A DNA stretch of 64,000 nt from Alcaligenes parafaecalis (GTDB lineage: Bacteria; Pseudomonadota; Gammaproteobacteria; Burkholderiales; Burkholderiaceae_B). The translations under genes and the position numbers were made by a program. The notes under the pieces were generated by a model that made no database searches, was not told the DNA's origin, and was given only the letters and a program-made list of their open reading frames with translations. Where the stretch lies: positions 1,054,001 to 1,118,000 of the forward strand of contig NZ_JAPKNA010000001.1 in assembly GCF_026344135.1 (NCBI RefSeq), written 5' to 3'. Positions 1 to 9,500 of this stretch are shown here, one piece after another; position 1 is the first letter of the stretch, and each line of letters starts with the position of its first letter.

Positions 1-27
1 TTAATTCATCCCAGCAGGAGCATCACC

Positions 28-1548
28 ATGACAGAGTTAAACACCCCCGAAATTGCTCACTACATCGGAGGTGGCCAGCAGGCTGGCGCCGGTACGCGTA
101 CTCAACCGGTGTACAACCCGGCCACCGGCCAGGTCAGCGCCAAGGTCAAACTGGGTAGCCAGCAAGATATTGACGCCGCTGTGGCCAGCGCGCAGGCTGC
201 TTTCCCCGCCTGGGCCGACACCCCACCGCTACGCCGCGCCCGCGTGCTGTTCAACTTTTTGGCCTTGCTCAACGAGAACAAGGAAAAACTGGCCGCCATG
301 ATCACCGCCGAGCATGGCAAGGTTCTGTCCGATGCAATGGGCGAAGTCACCCGTGGTATTGAAATTGTGGAGTTTGCTTGCGGCATTCCCCAACTGCTCA
401 AAGGCGATTTCACCGAGCAGGTCAGCACCAATATCGACAACTGGACCATGCGCCAGCCCCTGGGTGTGGTAGCCGGTATCACCCCGTTCAACTTCCCGGT
501 CATGGTGCCCATGTGGATGTTCCCCGTCGCCATCGCCGCGGGTAACACCTTTGTGCTGAAACCCAGCCCTATCGACCCCAGCCCCAGCCTGTTCATTGCC
601 GAACTGCTGAAAAAAGCCGGTCTGCCCGATGGCGTGTTCAACGTGGTGCAAGGCGATAAAGACGCAGTTGAGGCCCTGGTCAATCACGAGGACGTGCAAG
701 CCGTATCCTTTGTGGGTTCCACCCCGATTGCCAACCGCATTTATGAAATGGGCGCCATTGGTGGCAAGCGTGTCCAGGCCCTGGGCGGCGCCAAGAACCA
801 CCTGGTCGTCATGCCTGACGCCGACATCGACCTGACCGTGGACGCCCTGATCGGTGCCGCCTACGGCTCGGCAGGCGAGCGTTGCATGGCCATCTCGGTG
901 GCCGTGCTGGTGGGTGACTCTGCCGAGCGCATCCTGCCCAAGTTGGAAGAACGTACCCGCAGTCTGAAGATTCTGAACGGCACCAACGCTGCCGCCGAAA
1001 TGGGCCCTATCGTGACCCCTCAAGCGCGCGAACGCATCAGCGGCTGCATCGACAAGGGTGTACAAGAAGGCGCCAAACTACTGGTGGACGGCCGTAACTT
1101 TGACGGCGCCAAAGCCGGTGAAGGTTGCGAGGACGGCTTCTGGATGGGCGGCACCCTGTTCGACTACGTCACCCCCGACATGAGCGTGTATCAGGACGAG
1201 ATCTTTGGCCCTGTTCTGTGCTGCGTACGCGTACCGGATCTGGCCAGCGCCATTGAACTGATCAACAAGCACCAGTTCGGCAACGGTGTAGCTTGCTTTA
1301 CCAGCGACGGTAACGTGGCCCGTGAATTTGGTCGCCGTATCCATGTGGGCATGGTTGGTATCAACGTACCTATTCCTGTCCCTATGGCCTGGCACGGTTT
1401 TGGCGGCTGGAAGAAGAGCCTGTTTGGCGATATGCACGCCTACGGTGAAGAAGGCGTACGTTTCTACACACGCCAGAAATCCATCATGCAGCGCTGGCCT
1501 GAAAGCATCTCCAAGGGTGCGGAATTTGCCATGCCTACCTCCAAGTAA
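28..1548 (+). CDS. mmsA: Methylmalonate-semialdehyde dehydrogenase (CoA-acylating)
   Basis: A 506-residue aldehyde dehydrogenase superfamily protein of the usual MmsA length. It oxidises methylmalonate semialdehyde, and malonate semialdehyde, to propionyl-CoA or acetyl-CoA with NAD+ and CoA, late in valine and myo-inositol breakdown in the cytoplasm. The sequence shows the ITPFNFPVMVP segment near residue 150, the cofactor-binding GSTPIANRIY segment near 235 and the catalytic cysteine, residue 286, in GSAGERCMAIS. That cysteine context and the C-terminal NVPIPVP stretch are typical of MmsA and separate it from general aldehyde dehydrogenases. The start is supported by AGGAG about 8 bases upstream. 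An intrinsic terminator follows 110 bases after the stop. Any valine-pathway partner genes would lie left of the window. Confidence 0.93.
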   Translation: MTELNTPEIAHYIGGGQQAGAGTRTQPVYNPATGQVSAKVKLGSQQDIDAAVASAQAAFPAWADTPPLRRARVLFNFLALLNENKEKLAAMITAEHGKVLSDAMGEVTRGIEIVEFACGIPQLLKGDFTEQVSTNIDNWTMRQPLGVVAGITPFNFPVMVPMWMFPVAIAAGNTFVLKPSPIDPSPSLFIAELLKKAGLPDGVFNVVQGDKDAVEALVNHEDVQAVSFVGSTPIANRIYEMGAIGGKRVQALGGAKNHLVVMPDADIDLTVDALIGAAYGSAGERCMAISVAVLVGDSAERILPKLEERTRSLKILNGTNAAAEMGPIVTPQARERISGCIDKGVQEGAKLLVDGRNFDGAKAGEGCEDGFWMGGTLFDYVTPDMSVYQDEIFGPVLCCVRVPDLASAIELINKHQFGNGVACFTSDGNVAREFGRRIHVGMVGINVPIPVPMAWHGFGGWKKSLFGDMHAYGEEGVRFYTRQKSIMQRWPESISKGAEFAMPTSK

Positions 1549-1661
1549 AAACAGACCTGTCGCGCTGGATTGTTGTGCTTCACAGAGCAACTTTTCAGCG
1601 CGGTGTGCAGCTTAGCGTTTGCACGTAAAACAGGTTTGAAAACACTAGGATGAAAGACAAA

Positions 1662-1697
1662 AGCCGGGGCTCTAAATCAGAGCCCCGGCTTTTTTTT
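1662..1697. terminator. Intrinsic terminator after mmsA
   Basis: A perfect 12-bp GC-rich stem (AGCCGGGGCTCT with its complement) around a 5-base loop is followed by seven T on the plus strand. It ends mmsA transcription. It may also serve pyrB from the other side, although the minus-strand T-run is weak. Confidence 0.92.
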
Positions 1698-1734
1698 AAT
1701 GCTATCAGGTACTTAATGCCCAGTCATACCTGGA

Positions 1735-3030
1735 CTAGTACATGCCATGAAAGACGGCATCCTCAGGGCCAATGTGCGATGGAGGATTCCAGGTCACATC
1801 ACGCATGGAATGCTGCACCAGCGTTTCCACACCCAGCAAGACCGCAAAGATTGCCATACGCACAGGAATCCCGTTATCTGCTTGGCGAAAAATCGCCAGA
1901 CGAGGATCATGGTTCAGGTCCACGCTCAGATCATGAGCGCCTTCGCGGCTATCGCGTGGCAACGGGTGCATCACGATCACATCGGGGCCGCAGCAACGGT
2001 CGATAATCGCTTTATTGACCTGGAAGTCCGCCGTGAAGCTGCCGTCCTGCCCTTCCTCGAAACGCTCTTTCTGAACGCGTGTGGCGTAAATCACGTCCAC
2101 GCCAGGCAGGCCTTTTTCCAAAGAGGTGGTCTGCTCGATCACGTGCTTACCTTGCTTGGCGACCTGCTCCACAATGTGCTCAGGCATCTCCAGTCCGGGA
2201 GGTGCGATCAGCGTGAACTTCAGGCCACGATACATACCCAGCAGCTTGATCAGAGAGTGCACGGTACGACCATATTTCAGATCACCCACCAGGGCGATAT
2301 GCGCACCATCCAGCAACTTGCCAAGACGGGAGAATTCAGTGCTGATGGTGTACAGATCCAGCAATGCCTGGCTGGGATGTTCACCCGCGCCGTCACCGCC
2401 GTTCACCACAGGAATATTAGTGGCACGGGCGAATTCGGCCACAGAGCCTTGCTCAGGATGACGAACCACCATGGCATCCACATAGCCACTCATCACACGG
2501 CTGGTGTCGTAAATGGACTCGCCTTTGGCCATGGAAGAAAAGGTAAAGCCGGTAGTGTCACACACCGAACCGCCCAAGCGGCAGAAAGCCGAGCCGAAGC
2601 TGACGCGGGTACGGGTGGAGGCTTCAAAAAACAGATTGCCCAGCACCGCACCTTCCAGCACACGCGATACTTTTTGACGACGAGCGATGGGCTGCATGAT
2701 GTCGGCCAGGCTGCACAGCTCTTCCACAGTTTCGCGGGTGAACTGGTCGACGGACAGGAGCTGATGTTTGCCGCCCGTCGCAATACGATCACGCAAGGGA
2801 CCGGACTGTGCGCTTTGCGCATACTTGCTCAGCAGTGCTTCGTTTTCCACGATTTCCGTGACGAAACGCTGCACAACTTCTGGCATGGCCCGCGACTCCA
2901 GGGAGCCTTCAGGCAGCAGCCATGTATCCAGTGCACGACGCTTCACCCCAATACGTGCCGCAAAAACGTCGCGAGTCAGGTTCAGGCGACGCATTGCATC
3001 ACGCAAAAAAACTTGTTGGGAGACGGCCAT
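1735..3030 (-). CDS. pyrB: Aspartate carbamoyltransferase with N-terminal HTH-like extension
   Basis: Catalyses carbamoyl phosphate plus aspartate to N-carbamoylaspartate, the committed step of pyrimidine synthesis. The catalytic part starts near residue 88. It carries the carbamoyl-phosphate loop FFEASTRTRVSF (STRTR at 138-142), HPSQALLDLYT, GDLKYGRTVHSL and the HPLPR motif. At 431 residues it is much longer than the roughly 310-residue enteric catalytic chain. The extra N-terminal 85 or so residues include a stretch (about 10-45, LNLTRDVFAARIGVKRRALD) that looks like the helix-turn-helix of an XRE-type DNA-binding protein. I recall similar long forms from Bordetella-like relatives, so the extension is probably not an annotation artefact. 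No pyrI regulatory chain is nearby. The start has only a weak Shine-Dalgarno sequence. Confidence 0.92.
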   Translation of the reverse strand: MAVSQQVFLRDAMRRLNLTRDVFAARIGVKRRALDTWLLPEGSLESRAMPEVVQRFVTEIVENEALLSKYAQSAQSGPLRDRIATGGKHQLLSVDQFTRETVEELCSLADIMQPIARRQKVSRVLEGAVLGNLFFEASTRTRVSFGSAFCRLGGSVCDTTGFTFSSMAKGESIYDTSRVMSGYVDAMVVRHPEQGSVAEFARATNIPVVNGGDGAGEHPSQALLDLYTISTEFSRLGKLLDGAHIALVGDLKYGRTVHSLIKLLGMYRGLKFTLIAPPGLEMPEHIVEQVAKQGKHVIEQTTSLEKGLPGVDVIYATRVQKERFEEGQDGSFTADFQVNKAIIDRCCGPDVIVMHPLPRDSREGAHDLSVDLNHDPRLAIFRQADNGIPVRMAIFAVLLGVETLVQHSMRDVTWNPPSHIGPEDAVFHGMY

Positions 3031-3182
3031 ATCAGCTCTCGCTTATGAAATATACGCAATGCGCACATTTTAAGACTATGGCCGATAAAAAAGCGAGGGA
3101 GAATTAAGTCTATTGCAAAAAATACAACGACAGTCTACGCAGCGGGCTGGAGTCGCTGCTATCCAAGTGTAGTGATCACACC

Positions 3183-3638
3183 CTAAGGATGCTGCCGATA
3201 CGGCGTGGTGTAAGGCACGGCCTGGTCATTATTAGGAACGACAAGACCGTCGTAACCTTGCTGGCCGGAGGTGAGCCATTCGCTATGCTGATAGGCAAAA
3301 TCGGCCAGACCCAGAGTGCCCCATACACCGATTACAAAAAGAGCCAGACTCAAGGCCAGAAAGAAGGCCGAACAGAAGCCGGGTATCCAGGCCCAGCGAC
3401 GCCCTGCTTTGGAGTTATGCCACGCCAGGGTCCAATGGCTCCAGCACAAGGCCAGAAACGCCGAGACCAGCCCCATCAGAAAGACGAACAAGGGCAGGCG
3501 TAAAAAAGCGGGGACGAAAACGGATCCGATCGCTCCGGTGCCCATCAACATGATGAACAGCAGCGCAGCCCCATGCAGGCCGATCAGAACCCGAAAAGAA
3601 AGGATGTAAAAAGCAAGACTGCCTGGCGGGGTCACCAT
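3183..3638 (-). CDS. Small multi-pass membrane protein, unknown function
   Basis: A 151-residue protein with three clear hydrophobic segments, roughly residues 8-35, 44-68 and 84-110, and a polar C-terminal tail of about 35 residues ending in several Tyr, Pro and Gln. AGGAAA lies 7 bases before the ATG. I recognise no family motif. It sits between pyrB and a lipoprotein gene on the same strand with about 110-bp gaps, so it is probably its own unit. The tail is likely to be either cytoplasmic or periplasmic; its side cannot be fixed by eye. Confidence 0.6.
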   Translation of the reverse strand: MVTPPGSLAFYILSFRVLIGLHGAALLFIMLMGTGAIGSVFVPAFLRLPLFVFLMGLVSAFLALCWSHWTLAWHNSKAGRRWAWIPGFCSAFFLALSLALFVIGVWGTLGLADFAYQHSEWLTSGQQGYDGLVVPNNDQAVPYTTPYRQHP

Positions 3639-3750
3639 ACCGACTTTCCTGTTATTAACAAGAGCGGCGGGTTTGCACCCACCGCATTTTTCAAAAAGCC
3701 GGACATGAGTAAACCCAGGACCAGGACAGCGTTAAGGCAGCAAGCAGAGC

Positions 3751-4335
3751 TTACTTCTTGCCGTTGGTTTGTGTCGCTTCTGGACCGGCAATGGCACGAG
3801 CAGCGGCCAAGGCGTTGGCTTCAGTGCCAACCATGAAAATCAGGCGACCATCTTTAACGGGCGAGCCGTAAGCAGGTGCTGCCAACATGGTGTCACCCAC
3901 CACCAAAGCCAGACGCTTTTTAGGGAACTGGGTGGTCACTTGCAGCAGGCGCTGAGCCGCTTCAGGTGTCAGATCCAAAGCCAGCAAACCTTCTTTGCTG
4001 TCGTTGGTCCCGGCTTGCACGCCAACCAGATCCTGACGCACCACCACGGCACGCGGATTCACAAACAAAACACCATTGGGTTGCACGTCGACACGTGCCC
4101 AACCCGCTTGTTCCTGAGTATCAGCCAGGAAGATTTGCACGGGTGCAGCTTGCTGCTCGGCGCCAGGCTGAACCTGAGCTTGCTGAGCGCCTATTGCAGG
4201 CGTGGAGGGAGTTTGCGTTGCGGCGCTGGAGGTACCAGTTTGATCGCTCGGCTTTTCTTGAACGGTTTGACAAGCGGCCAATGCGACCAGACCAACAGGA
4301 GCCAAAATTCGAGCCAGTGTGCGTAAAGTCATCAT
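3751..4335 (-). CDS. Lipoprotein with SecD P1-like head domain
   Basis: A 194-residue protein with a lipoprotein signal (lipobox LAAC, lipidated cysteine at residue 22) and a Ser/Thr/Gln-rich linker to about residue 65. The C-terminal domain (about 110-185) contains LLALDLTPEAAQRLLQVT, the segment KKRLALVVGDTMLAAPAY and GRLIFMVGT. This order closely resembles the P1 head subdomain of the SecD/SecDF export protein (LDLTPEGA, then RLAIVLDG, then S/APVI), but without the membrane part. I infer a periplasmic membrane-anchored protein; its role is not known. GGGGGGAAC precedes the tandem ATG ATG start, so either methionine could be used. Confidence 0.75.
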   Translation of the reverse strand: MMTLRTLARILAPVGLVALAACQTVQEKPSDQTGTSSAATQTPSTPAIGAQQAQVQPGAEQQAAPVQIFLADTQEQAGWARVDVQPNGVLFVNPRAVVVRQDLVGVQAGTNDSKEGLLALDLTPEAAQRLLQVTTQFPKKRLALVVGDTMLAAPAYGSPVKDGRLIFMVGTEANALAAARAIAGPEATQTNGKK

Positions 4336-4409
4336 AGTGAAGTTCCCCCCTCTCTTTACGAAGATTCAATAAGGATAGCAGTGTATCAGTCATGTAAAAG
4401 CGCAAGCGG

Positions 4410-6572
4410 TTAATCTTTGTTAAAGCTTGTCATTTGCGCACCCCTAATTTGTACGCTGACCTGATCCATTAAGCGACCTTGTTCTGTTTTCAATTCAATG
4501 CGCAGCGTCCCCGGTACTAACGGAATTCGCAACTGCGCCCCCTTCCCTGCTTCTACTCCCTGCACCCACCACACCAGAGGCTCGGTAATCTGACCTTGAG
4601 CCAGCAATCGCAGTTGCTGATTCTGCGGTGGAATATCCGGGTCCAAGGCGAAAATGGTGCCATTCACCGGCTCGCGGATACGTGCCGGGCCTGCGTAAGA
4701 CGAATTCACATCGCTTAATTCCACGCGATCAGTCTGGGTTCCATCCACAAAAAACTCTTCGCGGCTGGGTTCCAGAACGGGCACAAATTCAATTTGGCGA
4801 ACCTGTACCTGTGCGGGTCTGGCTGTCTGACGGCCGGGGCGCCCTTTATTCAGCACGCTAATAACTTCATGCCAAATCGGTGCCGCGCCGCTCACGCCGG
4901 ATACATCCTGCATACTTTGACCGGCACTATTACCGACCCAAACGCCGACGGTGTAGTGCTCGGTCCAGCCCAAGGCCCAGTTATCACGCATATCTTTACT
5001 GGTGCCGGTCTTGACCGCACTCCAGAACGGTGTGCTCAGGGCGCTGTCCAGACCAAAGGTCAACACACGAGCCTGGCGGTCCGACATCATGTCGCCCACA
5101 ATCCAACTGGCTCCTGCATCCATCACAGCTTGAAACGGTGCTGCCTGCTGATCCATACGTGTTTGCACAGCCTGCGTCTGCCCCAGATTGGCCAGTGCAC
5201 GGTAAGCATTCGTCAACTCCAGCAAGGTGACATCCGCACTACCCAAAGCCAGGCTATAGCCATAGAAATCCCCGTCCTGACGCAGATTCAGGCCCAGTGC
5301 TCGCAGACGTTCCACCAGATTGGCCGGGCCCAGCATGGTCAAGACACGCACAGCAGGAATATTCAGGGATGAGGCCAAGGCATTGCGAGCACTGACCCAG
5401 CCGACAAACTGCTTGTCGTAGTTTTGCGGGATATACAGACCATTGCCCGTGGCCAGGTTCAGCGGCGAATCCTGCAACAGAGAGGCCGCCGTCAACAGGC
5501 GTTTTTCAATGGCCATTTCATAAAGAAAAGGCTTGAGGGTGGAACCCGCTTGCCGCAAAGAACGAGCATGGTCGACCTCGGCAGCCTCGGACAGATCGCC
5601 ACTGGAGCCCACATAGGCCAGCACCTGTCCGCCATGATTATCCAGCACCACCACCGCCGCATCCTGGACACGCGCCGTGCGCAGGTCCAGCAAGTGTCGT
5701 CGCATACTGGCCTGCACCCGCATTTGCAGACGTGCATCCAGGGTGCTGCGCACACGCTCACCGGCTTTGATTTGAGGGTTTTGCTCCAGCAGCCAACGGG
5801 CAAAATGCGGGGCCAACTGCGCCTGCCCCAAGGGAGGCTGGGCGGCCCGGCGCAAAGCCACCGGCACCAGATTACTTAATTCTCGACATTGTTGAGCGCG
5901 TCCCATTTCCTGCAAGGTCAGACACGCTCGGCGCTCGACGGTCAACGCCGAGGCATTGGGGCCGCGTAACAAGACCGCGGCAATCGCAGACTCGCGCGCA
6001 TCCAACGCGGTCGCCTGCTTTTGAAACAGGGTGCGCGCCATAGCGTCCACCCCGACCAGTTCCCCCCGGAACGCCACCTGATTCAGGTAGGCTTCCAGAA
6101 TTTGCGGCTTGGTCCAAGTGTCTTCCAGTGATTGGGCGGCAACCACCTGGTCCAGCTTCTGCCAGACCGAGCGCCCACCCCGACCGCCGACCAAATCTTG
6201 ATCTATCAGACCGGCCAACTGCATGGTAATGGTGGAAGCGCCCCGACTACGTCCGGTGAACAGACCGTCCCAGGCGGCAGAGCCGACTGACAACCAGTCC
6301 ACCCCACCATGGGACTCAAAACGGCGGTCTTCAGACATCAAGACCGCCAGTTGCAAGGCCGGGGAAATTTGTTCCAGCGCGACCCAATCGCCGCGCCGTT
6401 GCGCGAAGTCCAGACGCACACGCTGAACAAGTTCCCCCTGGCGATCCAGCACCTGCACATCGGAAGATCGATACGCCTGACGAACTTCCTCATAGCTGGG
6501 CATGGCTTGCCCGGGACTGGCCCACAGGGCCAGCCCCAACACCAGCAGTCCTGCTTTAATTGGCTGGTGCAT
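4410..6572 (-). CDS. pbpC: Penicillin-binding protein 1C (peptidoglycan glycosyltransferase)
   Basis: A class A-like penicillin-binding protein of about 720 residues. After an N-terminal membrane segment comes a family 51 glycosyltransferase domain with the catalytic EDRRFESHGG motif near residue 82 and RGASTITMQLAG. The transpeptidase-like domain has the serine motif GSTLKPF near residue 345, SLN, and KTGTSKDMRDNWALGW. A C-terminal PBP1C-type beta domain ends the protein. The start at 6572 is preferred because GGAAG lies 6 bases upstream; longer in-frame starts (6596, 6659) would overlap the upstream gene more deeply. With the chosen start the gene overlaps the end of the alpha-2-macroglobulin gene by 17 bases. 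This pairing is known in many bacteria and suggests linked envelope repair and defence. Confidence 0.92.
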   Translation of the reverse strand: MHQPIKAGLLVLGLALWASPGQAMPSYEEVRQAYRSSDVQVLDRQGELVQRVRLDFAQRRGDWVALEQISPALQLAVLMSEDRRFESHGGVDWLSVGSAAWDGLFTGRSRGASTITMQLAGLIDQDLVGGRGGRSVWQKLDQVVAAQSLEDTWTKPQILEAYLNQVAFRGELVGVDAMARTLFQKQATALDARESAIAAVLLRGPNASALTVERRACLTLQEMGRAQQCRELSNLVPVALRRAAQPPLGQAQLAPHFARWLLEQNPQIKAGERVRSTLDARLQMRVQASMRRHLLDLRTARVQDAAVVVLDNHGGQVLAYVGSSGDLSEAAEVDHARSLRQAGSTLKPFLYEMAIEKRLLTAASLLQDSPLNLATGNGLYIPQNYDKQFVGWVSARNALASSLNIPAVRVLTMLGPANLVERLRALGLNLRQDGDFYGYSLALGSADVTLLELTNAYRALANLGQTQAVQTRMDQQAAPFQAVMDAGASWIVGDMMSDRQARVLTFGLDSALSTPFWSAVKTGTSKDMRDNWALGWTEHYTVGVWVGNSAGQSMQDVSGVSGAAPIWHEVISVLNKGRPGRQTARPAQVQVRQIEFVPVLEPSREEFFVDGTQTDRVELSDVNSSYAGPARIREPVNGTIFALDPDIPPQNQQLRLLAQGQITEPLVWWVQGVEAGKGAQLRIPLVPGTLRIELKTEQGRLMDQVSVQIRGAQMTSFNKD

Positions 6573-9500
6573 CCACAACTTCCAGAACTTGCTCATTAGG
6601 CCAGACGGCAAACACATCAGGCTCGTACAGGGCTTCAGCACGGCTGGCTGGCAGCACAAACTGACCCACTGTATTCAGACGCACCGTGTAGCTGACTTCG
6701 GTGGTGCCTTCTTCAAAGCGCTCGTAGTAAGCACGGTAGCCATCAAAGCGGCGTTCGATAAAGCTGGGCCACTGACCGGACTGTTCTTCACCGGCGGTTG
6801 CCATGGCGGAGTCACGACCCAGGCCGCTGCCCAGGATAGTGGCACCAGCAGGAACCGGATCCGACACGACCACCCAGTTTGCCTGACCCTGAGCCTTGAC
6901 CTTGATCTTCACACGCATGATGTCACCACGACTCCATACGCCTGGCTTGGCCTGCTCAACCGCTTCAATCTGACGCTCCATGCTCAAGCCCGCGGAGATC
7001 GGCTTGCTCACAGGCACCGCTGCCAGGGAACGGACTTCGATCCAGGCCTTGCCGTCACCCATTTGCTCAACATTCAGGTTTTCAGGCTGATCGCCGCGCC
7101 AAGGCACGTCAATCTTGGAGGAACGTACGCCCTGACCGTCCGGGTTCAGCATGTCCCAATCCACAACCTGAGCCGTTTCAGAACCCAGAATCACCATGGA
7201 CTGACCGCTAGGGGACTGTTCGTGATCACGGCTGAACAGCTCAATGGCCAAGCTGCCAAAGAGGTTTTCCGTGGTCATGCGCCAGGCACCACGCTGCTGC
7301 TCGGCCAAGAGACCTTGCGCCAGACGAGGCATATCTTCTTGCCACTCTGGCATTTCATTGACCAGAAGCATCAAGCGGGCCTGATTGGTCACACGGCTGG
7401 TCATGTCCCATGGATTGCCATTCAGCGCATCATCACCAAAGACCAGACGAGTGCCACGGCTGATCAGGCGCGCCTGAATCAGGCCCAGCGCTTCTTTACG
7501 TGTCTGCTCGGCTTTCTTGATACCTGGCAAACGCTGAGTCAGATCCACCCAGGCCAGCAGGATTTCCGTTGGCCAGCTTTGCAGATTCAATTCCACCGAA
7601 TCCAGCATATTGACGCGGGCACGGTCGTACTTGGCCAGGACGGTCGTCGCACGAATCACCTCGATATCCCGCTCTTGACGAGAAACCGTGTGCATATTCG
7701 GGATACGACCATTCACCACGTTTTCCAAACCCTGCAGCATCTCGTTGCGGAAACCGGCCGGGATGGGGTAGTTCAGGCCAATGGATTCAGCAATGTAGCT
7801 GATATCCAGGACGTAGCTGGTCAAGACACGGCTGCCCCAACCGTAGTTGCTGGGGAAGTAACGCAGCAAACCATTCGGGTCCATATAAGAAGGCATGCGC
7901 TGCATCAGGCCAGCCCAGGCTTCCTCGGAACGCAGGCCCATATAACGCGAGGCTTGCTGTTCAAAGCAGGTGTAGGGGTAGCGTTCAAACCAGGCACGCA
8001 CCCCTTCCATACCGCCGCCCAAGGAAGAGCGGAACAGCATTTGCAGACCACCTTGAACTACACCTTGCTCGTTCTTCAAGGCACCGGCCGGAGCTTGCAC
8101 CGACATATTCAAAGGCTGATCGATACCGACCGCAACCAATGTGCCCTGCTGAACGCTAATGGGGGTCGCCGTAAAGACTTCCTGCTTGACCGCCAGGCTG
8201 TCTTTCACTGCTTTACCCGTTGCACCGGCCTGCTGAACTTCCTGTGCATCCACCGTCCATTCCATCTGATGCGAAGTCGCCGAACCGCTGGAGACAGGAA
8301 CCTTCATGGGCCAGGAAACGACTTTGGCCGAACCCGATGCCAACTCAACGGTTTGCTCTGGCAAGGCCGAGGAAGGCAGACCTTTACCGTGGTACTTTGC
8401 CGTTACCTTCACGGTCATAGCACGCGGGCTGCTGTTACGCAGCGTCACTTGAGCCTGGTAATCATCGCCCTCACGAGCAATGGCAGGCAAACCGGAAATG
8501 ATCTGCAAGTCTTGAGTCGTGACGATCTGAGCGGAGCCGCTACCAAAACGGTCACCAGCCAAATCGGCCACCGCCATGATGCGGTATTGGGTCAAGGAGT
8601 CATTCAGCGGCACGGTCACCGTAGCGCGACCCTGAGCATCCAGCTCCACATTGCCCTTCCACAACAACAAGGTGTCCAGCAATTCACGAGTGGGGCTCTT
8701 ACCGCCGCCACCACCGGCTGCGACAGCCTTGCGACCATAGTGACGACGACCCACGATTTCAGATTGCGCCGTGGCGGTCTGCACGTTGTAGCCGCGCAAG
8801 GCACGCATGGCCGTCAACAAGTTCCAGCTATTGTTGGGGCTCAATTCCAGCAAGGCCTGATCCACCGCTGCCAGAGCAACAGAGGCACCGGCTGCCGGTG
8901 TGCCATCCGACTTCAGAACCTGAATCTCGACTTTGGCCTGTTCGCGAATCGCGTACTGGCTGCGGTCGGTTGTCACCTTCACATCCAGAGCATCTTGCTG
9001 ACTGCTGACTTCAATACCAGTCAGACCGAAACGGTAGCTAGGCTTGGACAAGTCTACGGTGGTGGTCGGCGCCACAAACTCGCCACCGCCTTCCGAATAC
9101 GCCTTGTACCAATTCAAAGGCTGACTCCAGCCCCAGCTAAAGAAGGAGTACCAAGGCACTTCACGCAGACGGCCACGCAAGACCAGCACGGACACGTACA
9201 CGTTCGGGCCCCACTCGGGCTTGATCTCTACGCTGACGTTAGGGCTGTCACCTTCCAGTTGAACGACTTGAGCCTGCAAGACACCTTCACGCTCCACGGC
9301 CACCAAGGCTGTGGCTTCACGGAATGGCATGCGTACCTGGAACTCGGCTTTCTCGCCGGGAGCCCAGGTCTTTTTGGCAGGGATCACGTCGATACGGTCA
9401 TCATTCTGACCACCGAACCACATATAGCCCGAACCGCTGACCCAGACGCTGCTGGCAGCAACCGACTCACGGCCTTCGCCATCACGCGCAACGGCACGCA

